Shown here piece after piece: positions 27,405 through 40,369 of a stretch of DNA of 64,000 bases. The DNA comes from Cerasicoccus maritimus (lineage in GTDB: Bacteria; Verrucomicrobiota; Verrucomicrobiia; Opitutales; Cerasicoccaceae), in the NCBI GenBank assembly GCA_031296935.1, contig JAVDPD010000013.1, forward strand, positions 85,380 through 149,379, read 5' to 3'. A program made the translations under genes and the position numbers. Below the pieces are notes generated by a model. That model was given only the letters and a program-made list of their open reading frames with translations. It did no database searches and was not told the origin of the DNA. How positions within the stretch are numbered: the first letter of the stretch is position 1; each line of letters begins with the position of its first letter.

Positions 27405-27983
27405 TCAACTGAGCCTTTCGACGCCCGATTCGGCAAAGTTAGATAAAAAGCCTTCTTGAACGAGCTCCTGTAGCTTCGCATAAGCCACACGCATCGATTC
27501 GAAGGCGAGGTCTGCAGCAGCGATATCAGCCAACGCGCGCCAGGACATCGCAGTGACCTCCCCTTCCTGCACAACGCCGTTGCCTGCGGGCTCCGCTAAT
27601 TGTGCAGTGAAAAACACATCGCAGGTCGAGCAGGTTTTGCCCCCGTAAAGGTAATCGTTTTTGTGTGAAATCAGGTAACGCAGCTCCTTGATTTTCAGGC
27701 CGACCTCTTCTTCGATTTCACGCACCGCGGCGCACTCCAACGACTCGCCGGCATCTAGAAATCCTCCAGGAGGCGCAAGCTTACCCTTGGCCGGCTCACG
27801 ACCACGCTCGATGAGCAACACACGCCCCTCGGCGTCAAAAATCCACACCGCAACGGCAGCAATCGGGTTGTTAAACATCGCGTGTCCGCAGTCGGCGCAT
27901 TGGCGCTTTAAGTCACCCGCCGACAAATTCGACGAGCCGCACATCGGGCAATTTTGGAACGATTCAAACAGCGGGGAACTCAT
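27405..27983 (-). CDS. Nudix hydrolase with N-terminal zinc ribbon (NudC-like)
   Basis: About 192 residues from MSSPLFESF. Residues about 12-32 form a zinc ribbon, CPMCGSSN...CADCG, as in NADH pyrophosphatase NudC, followed by the Nudix box GGFLDAGESLECAAVREIEEEVGL (G-x5-E-x7-REVxEExGL type). It hydrolyses a nucleoside diphosphate linked to another group, X not certain; NADH or ADP-ribose are plausible. The frame is open further upstream (MRKCGAQSW) but the internal Met is the better start. Stand-alone on the minus strand. Confidence 0.9.
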   Translation of the reverse strand: MSSPLFESFQNCPMCGSSNLSAGDLKRQCADCGHAMFNNPIAAVAVWIFDAEGRVLLIERGREPAKGKLAPPGGFLDAGESLECAAVREIEEEVGLKIKELRYLISHKNDYLYGGKTCSTCDVFFTAQLAEPAGNGVVQEGEVTAMSWRALADIAAADLAFESMRVAYAKLQELVQEGFLSNFAESGVERLS

Positions 27984-28044
27984 GTCGTGAAACGTAGCAC
28001 AGTCCCCATAGGCCGCCAGAACAATCCGCCAACTTTGCGCACCG

Positions 28045-28087
28045 CATTTGCGCAATGCGCAAATCTATCGGTCCAGCTGGAAGCTGG
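28045..28087 (-). repeat. Two-hairpin 3' element, copy 1
   Basis: Read on the minus strand it has hairpin 1 CCAGCT-tcc-AGCTGG (28073-28087) and hairpin 2 ATTTGCGC-att-GCGCAAAT (28046-28064). It lies about 117 bp after the stop of the LPMO fusion gene (28204), in the same orientation. Sister copies are at 42324, 50537 and 51064. Confidence 0.75.
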
Positions 28088-28089
28088 AA

Positions 28090-28153
28090 CAGGGCGCGGT
28101 CTCTGCTACCGCGCCCTGCTGTGTTCGCCTGGTTGAAACCAACCACCCAGGCT
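28090..28153. repeat. Two hairpins after the LPMO-chitinase fusion gene
   Basis: CAGGGCGCGG (28090-28099) pairs with CCGCGCCCTG (28109-28118). A second small stem GCCTGG/CCAGGC follows at about 28127-28153. They could end the transcript of the fusion gene on the minus strand, although no T-run follows. Confidence 0.5.
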
Positions 28154-28203
28154 ATGTATCTTACTCAATCCAACTTAAAGCCGATTATGGCTACGTCAGC
28201 CTA

Positions 28204-33522
<5,319 letters not shown>

Positions 33523-34104
33523 ATGTGGCGTAAACCCATCTCGATTTTCTTCGCGCTACTCCTGTTTCACGGATCACTGAACGCCCAGGAACAGCCACGC
33601 CAGCGCAAGCCCAATACCACCATTAGCGAAATTCTGATCGATTATGGGCGTACGCGTGAGCGCTCTGAAGACGCCGTTCTCCAACAAGCTCGCAACAAAG
33701 CATTTGACGGAGATTACCTGCTCAAAAGCATCGGCATCAGCGGATACGAAGACAACTATTACTGCATTGTCACCATCCAACACGACATCTACCGACCGCT
33801 CAATCGCAAGGCCATTCAGGAAATGACCGTGGGCTACGGCCGCACCATGGCCCTGGCCGAAATCGATGCCCGCTACAAGGCCGAACGCATGATTAACGAG
33901 CGCCTCAACTCCGCCACCGAGCGGCGCGCCCGCAAGGATGCCATGGAGGCCGCCCAAAAACGCCAAAGTGCAGCCGGCGTCAACGAGCCCGTCATTTTGG
34001 ATAAGGACGAGGACACGTCTTACATTCTCAAAAGTATCCGATTCAGTGGAAGCACCGACGACTACCTTTGCTACATTAAGTTCGAATACATGGTGATGAA
34101 GTAA
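33523..34104 (+). CDS. Secreted hypothetical protein with internal duplication
   Basis: A 193-residue protein with signal peptide MWRKPISIFFALLLFHGSLNA. Two related halves are visible: IDYGRTRERSEDAV...YLLKSIGISGYEDNYYCIVTI and VGYGRTMALAEIDA...YILKSIRFSGSTDDYLCYIKF. The repeated unit (GYGRT, then helix, then LKSI.fSG..D.Y.C) implies a two-fold protein of unknown function, probably periplasmic. No neighbours share its strand. Confidence 0.7.
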   Translation: MWRKPISIFFALLLFHGSLNAQEQPRQRKPNTTISEILIDYGRTRERSEDAVLQQARNKAFDGDYLLKSIGISGYEDNYYCIVTIQHDIYRPLNRKAIQEMTVGYGRTMALAEIDARYKAERMINERLNSATERRARKDAMEAAQKRQSAAGVNEPVILDKDEDTSYILKSIRFSGSTDDYLCYIKFEYMVMK

Positions 34105-34150
34105 GGTGCCGGGGCGGCTCTAGAACAGCGATCATTCTGAAGATACAGCC

Positions 34151-34552
34151 CTACTCGTTATCCGCAAATCCGCTCGGGGGCGCGCCGTCGAAATAAACAT
34201 CACGGTCAGGCCGGGAACCCGGACTATGGATGTCCAGCATGACCAGCGGCTCGCTCTGCGTCACGAAACCATGCTTCACGCCCGGCGGCAGGCGCAGAAA
34301 ATCGCCCGCCATTAGCGTGTGGGCCACGCCGTCGAGCAGCGCTGTGCCCTGCCCCGCGAGCACGTAGTAGAGCTCCTCGGCTATACGGTGGTGACTCACC
34401 GCGGTGGTCGAATGGGGCTCAATCGTTACGCGGTAGGCGGTCATTTGCAGCTCATCGGACTCGGGAATCAGCGTTTCCAATCCATAGGGCCCGAGGCGCT
34501 GCACATTGCGCGAATCGCCAGTTGGCAGGTGGAGGATACGCGGTTTGTCCAT
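34151..34552 (-). CDS. Small cupin-domain protein
   Basis: A 133-residue single-domain cupin. Motif 1 is recognisable as HHRIAEELYYVLAGQG and motif 2 as GDFLRLPPGVKHGF, with two His and a Glu available for metal. Such proteins often resemble sugar-phosphate isomerases or mannose-6-phosphate isomerase-like cupins; the substrate is not readable. No signal peptide. Confidence 0.8.
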   Translation of the reverse strand: MDKPRILHLPTGDSRNVQRLGPYGLETLIPESDELQMTAYRVTIEPHSTTAVSHHRIAEELYYVLAGQGTALLDGVAHTLMAGDFLRLPPGVKHGFVTQSEPLVMLDIHSPGSRPDRDVYFDGAPPSGFADNE

Positions 34553-34623
34553 CCCCCGACCATGCCAAGTCCATTCCCCAGCGAAAAGGCAAAAAACGCT
34601 GTCAACCGACCATCAAGAGCCGC

Positions 34624-34692
34624 CAAACTTTGCTCCAGATGCCATGAAATTCCTCAATACGAGCCCTAAAATGGCATAAAAGTACTGCTTTC
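34624..34692. repeat. 69-bp dispersed repeat, copy 1
   Basis: Matches 53284-53352 over about 70 bp, with shared blocks AGATGCCATGAA and CTAAAATGG.ATAAAA.TACTG. It lies about 70 bp upstream of the cupin gene start, opposite in strand. Nature unknown: repeat or conserved regulatory sequence. Confidence 0.6.
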
Positions 34693-34796
34693 ACAACCCA
34701 AACTTAACTGAAAATCCCATTAACACTTCACATACAATAGCTTACGGAACTGATTCAATTTAAAAGCTAAATCCAACGTCCAATCCACCAAAAATC

Positions 34797-34837
34797 GCCA
34801 AAAAAAGCGAATGCCGCCGGAGCTGACATTCGCTTTG
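34797..34837 (-). terminator. Rho-independent terminator of yajC-secDF
   Basis: On the minus strand AGCGAATG (34827-34834) and CATTCGCT (34806-34813) pair across a 13-nt loop, followed by a run of T. It follows the secDF stop by about 24 bp. Confidence 0.85.
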
Positions 34838-34860
34838 GGAAAGCTTTATGAGACCTGTAA

Positions 34861-37560
34861 TTAAGCCGGAGCCTGGGCGCTCTTATCGGATTCAGACTCC
34901 TTGGTTGCGCGCTTGCTGCCGGCTTCCCACTCGTAGGTGGGCTTGGCGTATTCGTGCTCGGTCACATGCTTGCGATCACCCTTGTGCCAGGCGAAGAAGA
35001 CCGGGCTCGCGATGAAGATCGAGGAGAACGTGCCTGTCACGATGCCGATCAGGAACACCAGCGCGAAGTCCGTCACGACGCCGACGCCGAAGATGAACAG
35101 CGATAGCGCGGCGACAAAGGTTGTCAAGCTGGTGAGCAAGGTGCGGCTCAGCGTGCGGCTGATGGCGAGGTTGACCACGTCGAAGAGTTTCATGCTCGGG
35201 TTGAGCTCGAGCTCTTCGCGGATACGGTCGAACACAACGATGGTGTCATTGATCGAGTAACCAACGATCATCAAAATCGCGGCGACCATCGGCGCGGTAA
35301 ACTGACCACTGCCTATGCCAAAGAATTGGCCGAGGATGACGAACATACCGATCGACATCAGCACGTCGTGAATCGTCGCCACGACCGCGCCGACACCGTA
35401 ACCGATCTCAAAGCGCAGCGCCACGTAAAGTAGGATGCCGATCAGCGCGAAGGCAATGGACTCAATCGCATTGAACACGATCTGATCGCTAACGGCAGCG
35501 CCGATGACGTTCTCGGAAACCTTGCCCACGCCTTCTACCAATTCGCCGTCAGCACCACGTGGGAATGCGTTCGGGAAGGTTTCATACATCGCGGCGACCA
35601 CGGCGTCCGTGCGGCCATCTTCACCATCCACTTGGATGCGCAAACGCTCGATGCCCTGACCGATTTCGGACTGGAAGACCGGGATGACTTCGCCCAGATC
35701 CTGTGCCACGGCCATTTCTTCAATGGCGGCAATTTGCAGATCGCCCTTCGCCGACTCATCGAATTCAAAAACCACTTCTGCGCCACCACGGAAGTCGATG
35801 CCCAGGATGTCGCCCTTGGTCATGAAGATGGCCACGAGACCCGCGAGCACCAGTGCCCACGAGCAAATGAAGGCCGGAACGCGCTTGCCGAGGAAGTTGA
35901 GCGAACGCGCGCCCAGGCTCTTCTGCAAGTTGAAGTTCGGGATGACCTTCTTGGCAATGCCGCCGTGCACGAGGATCTCCAGCAGCGCGCGGCTGATGAT
36001 CAGCGCGGCGAACACCGAAGCCCCAATACCGATGGCCAGCGTCAAACCAAAGCCCTTGACCGGGCCCACGCCAAGCGTGAACAGGATGAGCGCGGTGATC
36101 ATCGTGGTGACATTCGCGTCCACAATCGTCGAGAGGGCCTTGTCGTAACCGGTCTTCAGCGCGGTCTTGACGTTCTTGCCCACTAGCAGTTCTTCGCGGA
36201 TACGTTCAAAGATGAGGATGTTGGCGTCCACCGCCATACCCATCGTCAGGACCAATGCCGCGATGCCCGGCAGGGACAGCGTCGCGCCGGCACCAGCGAG
36301 GGAGCCCAGAACGATGAGCAAGCTCAGCAGCACGGAAATCACGGCGACCACACCCGAGAACAGATAATAAAGCGCCATGAAGAGAACCACGGCCACAGCG
36401 CCGTAAATCGCGGCGTTGATGGAGGCGCTTTGGGCGTCCTTCGCGAGGCTCGGCCCGATTTCCTGCATTTGGTCGACAACGAGGTCGAACTCCAGCGGAT
36501 TGTTCAGCGCGCTCACGAGCTGGACCACTTCGTCCTGCGAGTAGTTACCGGTGATCTGGCCATTGCGGCTAATGCGACTTTGGACGGTAGCGGCGGATTC
36601 GAGTTCGCCGTCGAGCACGACCACGAGCAGCTCGGTGGTGCGCGTGCGGGCATCTTCATCGACGATGCGCTGCGTCATGTTACCCATGATTTCCGCGCCT
36701 TCGCCAGTGGTGACAAAGCCAACCTTCGGCGAGCCGGTGCTCATGTCGATGTAAGCTTCTTCAATGATGTCGCCGTGCGCTTCGGGAATCTTCTTCACCC
36801 AAAGCTTGGAAACGGTCACTTCGCCGGTCTTCGCGTTGGTGCTCTCGTCGCCCATAACTTCATACATCGCCGTCGGGCCGTCGGGCTGACCGGGGTTGAG
36901 CGGCAGGCTCTTCAGGTCGCCAATGGCGTCCTGCGCGGTGGGCTGGAGGTAACGGTGCGAGGTGCGGAAGTCCAGACGGGCAGCCTTCACGAGGTTGACC
37001 ACGAGCTCCGGATTCTGCTGCAGGTTGACGCCCGGCAGCTGCACTTCGATGCGGTTCGGCGGGAGCGGGCGGATGACCGGCTCGGCCAGACCCAAACCGT
37101 TCACACGGTCGGAAATAATTTCAACAGCCTTTTCGAGGCGGCTGTTTTGCGCGTTGGGGTCGGCCTCTGCGTCAATGCTCAAGACGAGCGAGACGCCTCC
37201 GGCGAGATCCAGACCGCGGTGCAGCTTACCACGCGACTGATCGTAGAGATAGTCGGTGATGATCTTGTTACCACGCACGAGGTTGGGCTCCCGCACCATT
37301 TTAACGTAGGGGAAGAACTCTTCGTGGAGGTTGATCTGCTGTTCGTTGGCCGTATCGCGCAAGGCTGCGACGAATGCGTAGTTTTCCGTTACCTTGGTGT
37401 CAGCTTCTGCAACGAGCTTGTCGAACTCGGCCTTGTTCGTGACTGGCTCCGCGATGATGTAATCGCGGAAGTCCGTGTCATTAACGGGGAACAGGCTGAG
37501 TACCGCCCAAGCCATGATCACAGCGGTAAGGATGAGTTTCCAAATGATGGAATTTTTCAT
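34861..37560 (-). CDS. secDF: Protein translocase subunit SecDF (fused SecD and SecF)
   Basis: A 899-residue fusion. The SecD half has its first periplasmic domain with ...LHRGLDLAGGVSLVLSID near residue 115 and the membrane block with GMAVDANILIFERIREEL near residues 440-460. The SecF half follows with its own motif DILGIDFRGGAEVVFEF and the block VGYSINDTIVVFDRIREEL near residues 775-793. SecDF uses the proton-motive force to help preprotein export late in translocation. Downstream of yajC (gap 63 bp), so they form an operon with a terminator after it. An opposite-strand frame is a shadow. Confidence 0.97.
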   Translation of the reverse strand: MKNSIIWKLILTAVIMAWAVLSLFPVNDTDFRDYIIAEPVTNKAEFDKLVAEADTKVTENYAFVAALRDTANEQQINLHEEFFPYVKMVREPNLVRGNKIITDYLYDQSRGKLHRGLDLAGGVSLVLSIDAEADPNAQNSRLEKAVEIISDRVNGLGLAEPVIRPLPPNRIEVQLPGVNLQQNPELVVNLVKAARLDFRTSHRYLQPTAQDAIGDLKSLPLNPGQPDGPTAMYEVMGDESTNAKTGEVTVSKLWVKKIPEAHGDIIEEAYIDMSTGSPKVGFVTTGEGAEIMGNMTQRIVDEDARTRTTELLVVVLDGELESAATVQSRISRNGQITGNYSQDEVVQLVSALNNPLEFDLVVDQMQEIGPSLAKDAQSASINAAIYGAVAVVLFMALYYLFSGVVAVISVLLSLLIVLGSLAGAGATLSLPGIAALVLTMGMAVDANILIFERIREELLVGKNVKTALKTGYDKALSTIVDANVTTMITALILFTLGVGPVKGFGLTLAIGIGASVFAALIISRALLEILVHGGIAKKVIPNFNLQKSLGARSLNFLGKRVPAFICSWALVLAGLVAIFMTKGDILGIDFRGGAEVVFEFDESAKGDLQIAAIEEMAVAQDLGEVIPVFQSEIGQGIERLRIQVDGEDGRTDAVVAAMYETFPNAFPRGADGELVEGVGKVSENVIGAAVSDQIVFNAIESIAFALIGILLYVALRFEIGYGVGAVVATIHDVLMSIGMFVILGQFFGIGSGQFTAPMVAAILMIVGYSINDTIVVFDRIREELELNPSMKLFDVVNLAISRTLSRTLLTSLTTFVAALSLFIFGVGVVTDFALVFLIGIVTGTFSSIFIASPVFFAWHKGDRKHVTEHEYAKPTYEWEAGSKRATKESESDKSAQAPA

Positions 37561-37623
37561 GGGTATGGCTATTAGACCGGATTAAGTTGGTCTGGTATAA
37601 AAACAAAAATTTCGCCGAAATAA

Positions 37624-37983
37624 CTACTTCTTTTCTTCGGTTTTCTCCGGCTCGCCCTTCTTCTTGACCACAGTCTGGATGAAAGGCTTGGAAAGTTCGA
37701 TGTTGGTGTTGTTCGCCACCCGAATGGTCAGGCGGTCGGTCTTGACGTTGACAATCGTGCCGTAGACACCGCCCTTGGTCATGACTTCATCACCGTTCTT
37801 GAGCTCGGTGACCATCTTGTCGTGCTGCTTCTGCATCTTGCGCTGCGGAGCGATGAGCAGGAACCAGAAACCGGCCACGAAAAGTATCGGTATCAGCAGG
37901 CCCTTGAGTTCGAAGCCGCCCGGCGCGCCTTCAGTTTGGGCCAAAAGAGTGAGAATTGATGCGAAGGTGGGTGTTTCGAGCAT
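37624..37983 (-). CDS. yajC: Preprotein translocase subunit YajC
   Basis: About 119 residues from MLETPTFAS. One membrane helix (LLIPILFVAGFWFLLIAPQ near residues 30-48) followed by QRKMQKQHDKMV and the YajC block LKNGDEVMTKGGVYGTIV. It associates with SecDF, whose gene lies 63 bp downstream. The frame extends 26 codons upstream but without recognisable homology. Confidence 0.95.
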   Translation of the reverse strand: MLETPTFASILTLLAQTEGAPGGFELKGLLIPILFVAGFWFLLIAPQRKMQKQHDKMVTELKNGDEVMTKGGVYGTIVNVKTDRLTIRVANNTNIELSKPFIQTVVKKKGEPEKTEEKK

Positions 37984-38088
37984 GATTAAATACGGGAAAT
38001 CGGGCACACAAACGGATGGGGAGCCGGAAAGCAAGCGCGAATCAGCTCCATTTACCAACACTGACCACCATGATAACAGCCTGTGTGT

Positions 38089-38844
38089 CTAGTATGCGTG
38101 CGCAGAATCTCTCTGCCCCAAAAGGCTTGAATACTCGATCTGCCAGCGCGCCAAGGCTTTATCCAGCGCATCCTTGACGTCCGCTGTAGCAATTTGCCCC
38201 GAGAGCTTTGGCGTCAGGTAGAGGTTGCTCCCTGCCTGCGTCGCGTTTTCGAGAAAATCAATGCCGCCCTGCCCAAAGTAGATTGCCTGCCCAAAACGGT
38301 TGTAAACGCCAACCACGACAGACGCCGTATCCACCTGAATTTGGCTGCCCACATTACGGTCACCGTTGACATGAAACTCCCGACGCACGCCGCCCCAGCT
38401 CGCGCCCTGGTAGGGTTTGCTCAGCGTCATGGACTGCTCCAACACCTGCGGAATCACCAGCGCATCGACGGACTGGCCACTGCCCAGCTGTCCCATCAGT
38501 TTGGTGATGCCCTGGCTCATTTGCTGCGAATTGGAGGAGGCAATTTGCTTGCGCAACGCCCCGCCATTGGCATCCAAGGCGGAGTTCACGGCGCTCCCAT
38601 CAATAACCTGATAGCCCTGCGCTTCTAAGGAACGCGCAGCGGCTTCGTTAACCATCGGGTAGAGGTACTCAAATCGCTCAGGCAGGTAGCTCAGCACATC
38701 GGCGGGCAGGATCGCCACTTCTCCGGAGAAGTCCTCGCCCATCGGCGTGGATTGGGCCGCGCCGCTGGGGGTATCTGCGCTCTCACAACCCGTAAAAAAC
38801 AATAACGCCAGCCCCCAAAGGCCGACCACGAGATTTCTTATCAT
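38089..38844 (-). CDS. Outer-membrane-type lipoprotein, unknown function
   Basis: A 251-residue lipoprotein: hydrophobic leader and lipobox FFTGC (Cys20). The mature part contains QGYQVIDGSAVNSAL, VDALVIPQVLEQ and a C-terminal helix, reminiscent of periplasmic lipoproteins of the GNA1162/curli-associated type, but the family is not certain. It lies just upstream of yajC (about 105 bp), so may be co-transcribed. Confidence 0.7.
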   Translation of the reverse strand: MIRNLVVGLWGLALLFFTGCESADTPSGAAQSTPMGEDFSGEVAILPADVLSYLPERFEYLYPMVNEAAARSLEAQGYQVIDGSAVNSALDANGGALRKQIASSNSQQMSQGITKLMGQLGSGQSVDALVIPQVLEQSMTLSKPYQGASWGGVRREFHVNGDRNVGSQIQVDTASVVVGVYNRFGQAIYFGQGGIDFLENATQAGSNLYLTPKLSGQIATADVKDALDKALARWQIEYSSLLGQRDSAHAY

Positions 38845-39061
38845 GCCAACAGTTCATTGTAATACAGATACCAGCGCAACCCAATTCGCCTACGGGTATA
38901 TCCTAATGTCAGCTAAGTAATCATCCTTGCGAAAACTAAAAAAGCGATTACACTGAATCTTAGCTCAAGCTGCTGAATGGCAGCTTTCTAGAAAATTTCC
39001 TCACACCCGCGGGTGGCCGCCGTGCCGCCCGCCGACAGTCATACCCAACCCCGCACCTGAT

Positions 39062-39373
39062 ATGAGTTACCCCCTCTTCTGGATTGCCCCGGTTTCCGCG
39101 CTTGTCGCGCTGTTTTTTGCCTGGAGATTCTACGCCGGGATGATGCGCCAGCACGCTGGCAACGAGCGCATGGTGGAAATCGCTACTCATGTAAGCGACG
39201 GCGCCCGCGCTTTCCATGACTATGGCTGGAGTGACGGCGGCGTTTCAAATACTGTAATCAATGCGGATATCTTTCCAACCCCAATACAAGGACACTTTGC
39301 GATATATGGCCCTGAAATTATTTTCTCTAAAACTTCGTTTTTTGCTTTAAGCAACTGGCAAGAGTTCAAATGA
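39062..39373 (+). pseudogene. Truncated membrane-bound proton pyrophosphatase (hppA) remnant
   Basis: The first about 52 residues (MSYPLFWIAPVSALVALFFAWRFY, then a Met-Met-Arg and MVEIATHVSDGARAF) match the N-terminus of membrane H+-pumping pyrophosphatase: first helix, then the conserved M.EIA..V..GA.A block. Normal proteins are about 650-800 residues; here homology is lost after residue 52 and the frame ends at 103 with unrelated sequence. I judge it a broken gene, possibly still translated as a short one-helix peptide. Confidence 0.6.
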
Positions 39374-39410
39374 TATAGTCCTCTCGATTCTCCCCAAGCC
39401 ATCTTCTCGA

Positions 39411-40292
39411 ATGTCCATCGCCGATTCGAACGACGATAGCCTAGCTTCCATTCCCCAAGCCGAGCCGCCTCTGCTTCAAGGCCGTGCATTGGATAACGCC
39501 ATCCACTGCCGCTACGCCAAGGCAGATTGTCGGCTAATCATCACGGCGGTCGTTCTCATCGGCCTCGTTAACTTCGCATTCATCGTCGAGGAGCTCGATA
39601 TGCCACATGGCAGTCTGGATAGTGGACGCATTGTGCTGATGCGCTCACTACTTCTGGCTCTCTCCTTAGCGTTCGCGAGCTGGATCCCGTTCATCCGGTC
39701 CACCCCAATGCTGCAAAGTCTGGTGCTTGCCTGGCAGTTAATCACCAGCTCGCTCTTTGTGTGGACCGACAGCCTGCTGCCCGCCACCGGCTATCAAAAC
39801 TCACTGGCTGACCTCGCCTACCTGATCGCGATCTTCATTTTCATGCCCAACCGGCTGAGCTACCAAATGATCTCGGGCGCATATTTTGCCTCACTCCACG
39901 TCTGGATGCTCTATGCACACAGCGGCTTCAGCGAAATGTGGTGGGAGGCCTCCCTGGTCTTTCCCATAACCGTGATCTGCGGAGCCTACGTCAACTGGCG
40001 TTTCCACCAAACACGCATTGCGGAATTTCAGCAATGGCAGAGCGAACACTTTGGCCGCGTCAAACTGGAGGGAGCGCTGGAGAAAATTGAGACCCTGCGC
40101 GGCCTCCTCCCAATCTGTTCGTATTGCAAAAAAGTCCGCAACGACCGCGGCTATTGGCAGGAAATCGAGTCCTACATCCGCGACCATTCCACGGCCGAGT
40201 TCAGCCACAGCCTTTGCCCTGAATGCGGGCAGGAACACTACCCTGGCATCCTCGGCCCAGACGATTTCAGCGACTGCCCACAAGATAAATAA
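39411..40292 (+). CDS. Membrane protein with C-terminal SYCKK/cysteine domain, sensor-like
   Basis: A 293-residue protein. Residues about 45-200 hold around six membrane helices, resembling MASE-type sensory modules. A short coiled segment (LEKIETLRGLLPI) follows, then a terminal domain with PICSYCKKVRNDRGYW, IESYIRDHSTAEFSHSLCPECG and HYP. That Cys-rich terminal block is commonly fused to PAS, GGDEF and response-regulator proteins, where it is presumed regulatory; it may bind metal through the four cysteines. No kinase domain here. Upstream of speA by 77 bp on the same strand. Confidence 0.75.
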   Translation: MSIADSNDDSLASIPQAEPPLLQGRALDNAIHCRYAKADCRLIITAVVLIGLVNFAFIVEELDMPHGSLDSGRIVLMRSLLLALSLAFASWIPFIRSTPMLQSLVLAWQLITSSLFVWTDSLLPATGYQNSLADLAYLIAIFIFMPNRLSYQMISGAYFASLHVWMLYAHSGFSEMWWEASLVFPITVICGAYVNWRFHQTRIAEFQQWQSEHFGRVKLEGALEKIETLRGLLPICSYCKKVRNDRGYWQEIESYIRDHSTAEFSHSLCPECGQEHYPGILGPDDFSDCPQDK

Positions 40293-40369
40293 CAACGCTG
40301 AAAATTCGTCGCTTACTCCGCTTTCGCCTTTGACGATTTGCCGTTTACCTCACACGTTAACGCGACCTG

